64,000 bases of DNA. Source: Dacryopinax spathularia. Its lineage: Eukaryota; Basidiomycota; Dacrymycetes; Dacrymycetales; Dacrymycetaceae. Positions 58,901 to 64,000 of the stretch are shown here, piece by piece. Each line of letters begins with the position of its first letter. Within the stretch, counting starts at the first letter, position 1. The stretch spans positions 806,001 through 870,000 of the forward strand of contig JBBPFI010000010.1 of the NCBI GenBank assembly GCA_037974965.1, in the 5' to 3' direction. The notes under the pieces were generated by a model that saw nothing but the letters and a program-made list of their open reading frames with translations, was not told the DNA's origin and ran no database searches. A program made the position numbers and the translations under genes.

Positions 58901-59706
58901 ATCTGCGGCGGGCTAGGCCGGATCCTCCGATCGTCATAATCGTCTCCGTCAATCCCGTCCTCCTCATACCACGGATCCCACTTGCAGCTATCCGGACCGA
59001 ACCCAAAGCTCCCGCTCACACGACCTGTGTTAAGGTCCAGCGCTAACAGGCTGCTCTCTTTCTTGCCAATGAAGACTCGGTTGCTGCCTGGAAACGAGAA
59101 CGGGCTGAGCTCGACCAGTTGAGCCATCGTGAACGGCAGCTTCTGGAGCTGATGCTCCGGGGATCCAGGATCGGGAATCATGTAGATGTCCCCCGATTGC
59201 GGCTCGATCACGTATTTCTCCAGCAGGGCATGGAAAGCATCGTCTTCATCGTCCTCCCATATCCCGCTTCCACCTCCGACCGCGGAGCCCCGCGAGGTCG
59301 CCTGCGGTAGGGACAGCTCCTCATTTCGTACCAGAGGCTGAAAGAGGCTGCTGTTGCCACCGCCTGCGGCGACAGTCGGGTCCGACTCCATGCTCCATAG
59401 TTTCCTCCCTGTCGCTCTGTCCAGCGCATGGAATTTCCCATCCACGCTCGCGCATATCACCAGATCCAGCAGATGCAGATCACTCCCGAATCCCGCTTCT
59501 CCCAGCCCAGTACCCGGAGATGGTGGTTGGAACCGATAGTTCTCAACTGTCGGTCCTCGAATTGGGTTGGCGATGGTGACCTTGTGGTACCCGCCCGGCG
59601 TCTGTGGGGCTACAGCGACCGCTGGCGTGGTGAAGAGGGGTATTGCGAGTGCTGCCAGGCATGCTTGGAATTTTGTGAGGAGCGAGGATTGGTGATTAGA
59701 TGGCAT
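55994..59706 (-). CDS. IRE1: IRE1 unfolded-protein sensor kinase/RNase
   Basis: Five exons (59706-58881, 58830-58617, 58559-57379, 57325-56235, 56179-55994) are in phase and give 1165 residues, the size of fungal Ire1. An N-terminal hydrophobic leader precedes the lumenal domain (SVDGKFHALDRATGRKLWSMESD, SSLLALDLNTG, YIGRTDYHVVVHD). A single membrane helix (TVAIALCVMLLCAWLTT) and a basic/acidic linker (KKRVKRRNRGRGRRGKGK) lead to the kinase: YGSHGTIVYQGSLQGRPVAVKRLL, HRDIKPQNIL, DFGLCKKL, APEIL. The KEN RNase follows (NFLQDASDRFEVMERE, YDGKSVQDLLRALRNKKHHYQDLP with the catalytic His) and ends DHAET. It senses misfolded ER proteins and splices HAC1-type mRNA. All catalytic motifs are present. 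Confidence 0.95.
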
Positions 59707-60135
59707 GCCGGGGTAAAGTGATGAGTGATGGTAGCACCATCACCTCGGGGAGGAAGAGGGGCAAAATTCGAATAGCGTCGTCTCTGCTCCAGAAGTTGAA
59801 TATATAGTCGGCCGAATCGGATGCCGTAGAATGTTATTGACGTATTAGTGTGTTGTGGATGTAACAAGAATGAGGAGAGAGTGAGCGACTGTGCAGGAAT
59901 GTGAGTGAGTGAGGGGCAGCTGTGCACTTTTGGGGGCAGCGATCCCTCTCTCCGTTGTCAGAGCTTGAAGCCGCCCGCGGAGAGCGCGTGAATGTGTCGC
60001 AATAGGAAACACAGCCACTCCGACTACTTGGCTAATTTAGGCAGCCAAATCAATGAATCACATCATTGGGCCGTAACCACTTTTGTTCAGGGTCCAATAA
60101 TTTGCTGTTTCTTGCACGAATATCAGCGTAAGGCG
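59707..60135. promoter_or_regulatory. divergent promoter, IRE1 and JIP5
   Basis: 429 bases between the two start codons. It contains a TATA-like TATATAG near 59800 on the + strand. No known stress element recognised. Confidence 0.4.
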
Positions 60136-61577
60136 ATGGAAGAGGACCAGGATGGATCAATCAACATCCCCGTAGGAAACCAGGTCTTCGATCTCGCCTT
60201 TCACCCGAACGAGGATATCGTCTACGCCGGCCTGCTCACCGGAGAGGTCACAGCCTTCCGGTACCGCGATGATGGCTCGTATGAGCAAGCATTCAGCATA
60301 CGACCAACGAAGAGGTCTTGCAGAGGTTTGGCCATCAATGCGGATGGGAGCCGATTATACGGAGTGACGAAGGATAAGACTATCGAGTAAGCCTCTCTCT
60401 CTCAATGATGTTGAGCGCCTCTCTGATTTTGCGATCCAGGATAATAGACACAGCAACCGGCAAAGTGCTGGATTCCAAGCCTGGCGCCCATGAGTAAGTG
60501 AATTCAGGTCTCTGAATGCCCAATGCTGAAGTACTTCAGCGATCCGCTAAACCGAGTCCTCCCAACCCTCCCATACCAGCTCGCAACCGGCGACGACGAA
60601 GGCGTCGTCCGCCTATGGGACACCCGAACGCTCTCCTCCACTGCCTCTCCGACCCATACATACGACCACCACAGCGACTTCATCTCCGATTTCCTCTGGT
60701 TAGAGGATAAGAAACACCTTGTTGCTACGAGCGGGGATGGGACGCTGAGTGTTATGGATGTGCGGAGTAAGAAGACGGAGCCGTTTGCGCAGAGCGAGGA
60801 TCAGGAGGATGAGTTGTTAAGTGTGATATCTATAAAGGGGTGCGTCCGCCTATACGTCTCGAATGAGGTCTGCGCTAACCTGGGAATAGTGGTAGCAAGC
60901 TAGCAGTCGGTACTCAGCTAGGCATACTCTCTATCTTTGATCGCAAGAAAGGATACGGCGACAGCGTCGACCGGATTCCCGGTCATCCCACCTCCATCGA
61001 CGCCCTCCTCTCCATAACACCGGACGTGATCGCGACCGGTTCGTCAGATGGGATGATCCGATTCGTCCAGATCCACCCTACCAAGTTCCTCGGCGTTGTA
61101 GCAGACCATGGAGAGTTCCCGGTTGAGCGGTTGAGGCTGGATAGGAGGGGGAAGTGGTTGGGCAGTGCGAGCCATGATGAGGTTATCAAGCTGACTGATA
61201 TTGAGGGTGCGCTGGAGGAGAGTGACGATGAGGGAGAGGATAAGGAGGACGATTCGGATGACACGGATGAGGACGAAGGGGAGGAGACGGAAAAGGAAGA
61301 GATAGAGAAGGACGGAGACGAAGAGGCGGACGGGACGGAGATGGAGACCGATAATCCCTCATCGGAGGACGCACCAACACACGACTCGGACGAGGAGATG
61401 ACCGATGCAGGTGCGGAGGAATCGTCGCCGGTCTCGCCAGCGACCATGAATGGACGACCACTGGAAGCGGACTCAGAGGCAGAGCAGCCGCAGAAGAAGC
61501 GCAAAAAGAAGAAGAAGAAGGGCTCGGCAGGTGAAAGGGCAGCACAAGATCGGGCCGCCTTTTTCTCTGGGTTATAA
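60136..61577 (+). CDS. JIP5: JIP5/WDR55-like WD40 ribosome-biogenesis protein
   Basis: Four exons (60136-60386, 60440-60493, 60540-60839, 60890-61577) are in phase and give 430 residues. The start MEEDQDGSINIPVGNQVFDLAFHPNEDIVYAGLLTG is the standard first blade of JIP5. Further blades include INADGSRLYGVTKDKTIEIIDTATGKV, TGDDEGVVRLWDTR, SGDGTLSVMDVR, VGTQLGILSIFDRK, GSSDGMIRFVQIHP and GSASHDEVIKLTD, making a seven-blade propeller. A long Asp/Glu tail and a Lys-rich KKRKKKKKKG end are typical of the family and suit nucleolar location. Yeast Jip5 acts in 60S subunit formation. Confidence 0.93.
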
Positions 61578-61662
61578 CGGCTGGCGACGACGGTGATCTC
61601 TATTCTTGACGCATACATTATTCCATGGTTGGGGGTATACCAAAAATGCATTTCCATTCTTC

Positions 61663-62931
61663 CTACACAGTTTCCGTACCGGACCCGCCTTCAGACCCCC
61701 TTGCACCTCGGTCCGACATCTCGATATCCGTCGTGTGCGGACTATCGTCGTCTTTGAACACGGCTGTCTCGACGGAGACTATGGGCATGTCGGACGTCTT
61801 GCGCTCGAATGCTGGTGCGGAACGTTGTAGGCTTCGTCTTTCGGCGGCTTCCTTGGAGTGGAGCGGCAGGGAGCCGATTATGGTGGATTTGAAGCCGTTT
61901 GAGCGGGGCGATTCGCTGGGAATGACCTTGAGTTGGATCGACAGGAGAATCAGCGTAGGGATGATTCCCTAACGAAGAGGTTAGGGCATATACAGCGCTG
62001 GTGGAAGGAAGTGAACTTGCAAAGATTTGAGGCATCGCCTCGAACACGGTATACAACGGCTCGACATCCGAAGGCCTCGCGAAGGATACTTCATAACAAG
62101 TAAACTCGATGATCTTCGCGCTCGTGATCGCCAAACCCGATTCGATAACCAATCGCAGGGCGTCCTGCGTCCCATGCCGCCCATCGGAAACGAGCTTCGA
62201 AGCTTGCCGGGAGATCCACCATATCCGGCCGGCGATAAGACTACTCACGATGATGTTTGTCGAGAGGGAGATTGTGAACATTGCCGTTCCTAGGGGCTTG
62301 ACGGAGGCGTCGGTTGTTAGGCCGGGGGAGACGTATTTGCCGATTGCGGCATAACCGACTCCTGCTTCGGCGAGGAGCATTATGATGGGGACGGTGATAA
62401 TCAGCAGGCTTCGTTTCCAGACGATCCAGCAGCGCCATACTAGAATACTGTCTGACATCCAGAGCTAGAAAGGCAGTTCAGTCACGTCTCAAGAAGGCGT
62501 CGCTCTTTTGAGCAAGCATACCATGGTGATGTAGATGAAGTCTTTCGCGACATTTGGCGCCAAAGTGACGTTTGAGAAGTAGAGAATCCGTTCGTCACCA
62601 GAAGGCGTGAACATGAACCCCTGTATGAGCCTAGTGAAATTCAAGCCGACGTGCGTCGTTCCAAGAATGTATCTTTTCGTGTCCCAGTAAGTCAGGTCGT
62701 GCCGTAAGCGAAGATATGAAACATACAACACGACAAGCGCAAGCAGCTGCACGCCATTGATACGGTCGCTCTTGTAAGACAGCCATATGCACAACGCAAA
62801 CAAGACACCAAAGACTCCTGTCCGAGCTGTCAGAGTGCGAGCTTAACATTAGTGGTCCGAGCATTACCCCATAAGATCGCCTCGACCCAGCTGCCTACCA
62901 GGTAGGCAAAGTCAATCGGAAAGTACGGCAT
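61663..62931 (-). CDS. multi-pass membrane protein, basidiomycete family, copy 1
   Basis: Exons run from ATG 62931 (MPYFPIDFAYLVGSWVEAIL) through GVFGVLFALCIWLSYKSDRI and a large exon (LVWRCWIVWKRSLLIITVPII...) to the last exon 61972-61663 (GIIPTLILLSIQ..., ending GSGTETV). About seven hydrophobic segments are visible, with a conserved-looking VWRCWIVW segment at the middle, IWWISRQ, LRLVIESGLAITSAKIIEF and VFEAMPQIF, then a Ser-rich acidic tail. I recall large families of such proteins in mushrooms with no known function; receptor or transporter roles are speculation. The neighbour at 63216 is a paralogue. Confidence 0.75.
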
Positions 62932-63215
62932 CGGTCATCGTGGCGGGTGAGCTTCCGAGCCATCGAGCATATAAGGCATGCATACGACCCGCCATCTTCA
63001 TTGTAGATGAAAGTTGCCAGCCACTCCGCTATGTAGCGGATACGGAACGTTCGCCTCGTCACCGCCGCGAAGCACAAATAGGGGTCTGAAACATCTTCGC
63101 ACACATTCATTCCTACTGGTGGTGTTGATTCATGTGCGTCACCGGGGGTGTAGAATGTGTTACAGGATAATGCTAATGTACATGTCGAGAATAGGTCTAC
63201 ATATCACGAGAGGCG

Positions 63216-64000
63216 TCATGCAGCGGATCGCACCAACAACTGAGGGACAACTTCCTCGCCCCCGCGTTGTCCCAGTTCCATTGCCTCGTCCACGCCATCT
63301 TTGTATATCGCGGTCTCTACCGACACCATCGGGAAGTCCGAGCCCTTTCGCGTGTAGATCTCGTTTTGTCGGCGTATATTCTTTCCCCGCCCGAAGCTGG
63401 AAGAAGGTGACGAGGCCGCTGTACTGCTCCCGGAGCCGGGTCCTGCCGGTGTGATGCCTGTTTGTATTGAAAGCAGGATCATGGTCGGGATGATTCCCTA
63501 TACTCAAGACTCAGCATGCGGCCTTAAAAGACGATGATAGCTACGTACAAAAATTTGAGGCATCGATTCATACAGGACGTAGATCGATTGGTTTTGGTGG
63601 CCATCCATGAATGCAACTTGAAAGAGAGTGAACTCAATGATCTTCGCGCTTCCAATGGCCAATCCGGATTCGATCACAAGTCGAAGGGCGCCATACGAGC
63701 CGTGGCGCGCGCTGACGACGAATCTCGACGATTGGCGCATGATCCACCTGGCGATGGTCAGCAACGTATGGAGCCGTGCAAGCTTGGAATACGTACCAGA
63801 TGCGCCCACCGATCAACGAGGAGAGAATAATGTTGGTGGCAAGGGATATGGCGTACATGGCGGATGCCCAGGCTCTGATGGCGCCGTACCCTGGTACTTC
63901 GCGCCGCAGATATTGCCCAACGGCTACGAAGCCGGCGACGGCCTGGGCAGTGATCATTAAGATCGGAAGCACGGTGATGAGCCAGTTGTTGTTCCAGACT
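63216..64000 (-). CDS. multi-pass membrane protein, copy 2, 5' end outside window
   Basis: Three visible exons: from the window edge to about 63798, then about 63748-63549, then 63498-63216 (ending VRSAA). They encode WNNNWLITVLPILMITAQAVAGF, ATNIILSSLIGGRIW, a block RFVVSARHGSYGALRLVIESGLAIGSAKIIEFTL, VLYESMPQIF and GIIPTMILLSIQTG, matching copy 1 helix by helix (for example LRLVIESGLAI.SAKIIEFT and ESMPQIF/EAMPQIF). It lies upstream of copy 1 on the same strand, so the pair is a tandem duplication. The N-terminal helices lie beyond base 64000. The tails differ and carry Arg/Gly-rich segments. Confidence 0.75.

Overview
The window looks like a chromosome segment of a basidiomycete fungus, probably Agaricomycotina. 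Genes are compact and cut by many short introns (about 45-70 bases, GT-AG with a few GC-AG). The recognisable proteins are fungal: an F-box/WD40 protein, IRE1, JIP5, a PIF1 helicase, RAD9 and RAD17, and a three-gene NmrA array. The order is not certain; Dacrymycetes is only a guess. I see no rRNA, convincing tRNA, CRISPR or origin. All gene models below are splice predictions made by eye from reading frame, splice sites and family motifs.

1-24.3 kb is ordinary metabolic and housekeeping sequence. It holds the tail of a bHLH transcription factor, a small secreted protein, an MFS sugar transporter, a PLP enzyme of the serine racemase/threonine dehydratase family, a long coiled-coil protein, a short-chain dehydrogenase divergent from threonine synthase, an Asterix (PAT complex) membrane protein, an F-box/WD40 protein and three tandem NmrA-like genes.

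24.3-53.2 kb is richer in orphans. A 382-base MITE-like element with perfect 26-base terminal inverted repeats lies upstream of a large proline-rich orphan. RAD17, PIF1 and RAD9 follow within 16 kb; PIF1 and RAD9 are divergent from a gap of 175 bases. Between and around them lie unrecognised genes, one ending in a cysteine-rich zinc-cluster-like module. Two GGGACGGG-type minisatellite arrays of the same family, in opposite orientation, bracket a 13.4 kb segment (about 32.5-45.9 kb). Next come another orphan, an intact integrase-core (DDE) gene and an F-box protein.

53.2-64 kb has a gene-poor stretch with a small MYND-finger ORF and an unexplained open frame. It then returns to conserved genes: IRE1 (unfolded-protein sensor), JIP5 (ribosome biogenesis WD40) and two tandem paralogous membrane proteins, the second cut by the window edge.

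Functional themes are DNA-damage checkpoint and fork maintenance (RAD17 loads the clamp that contains RAD9; PIF1 unwinds difficult DNA), ER protein quality (Asterix, IRE1) and amino-acid metabolism. I found no clear new defence or mobile system. The best leads are the inverted minisatellite bracket, the PIF1/RAD9 arrangement, the MITE, and an in-phase GC-AG intron in the integrase gene whose removal gives normal DD34E spacing.
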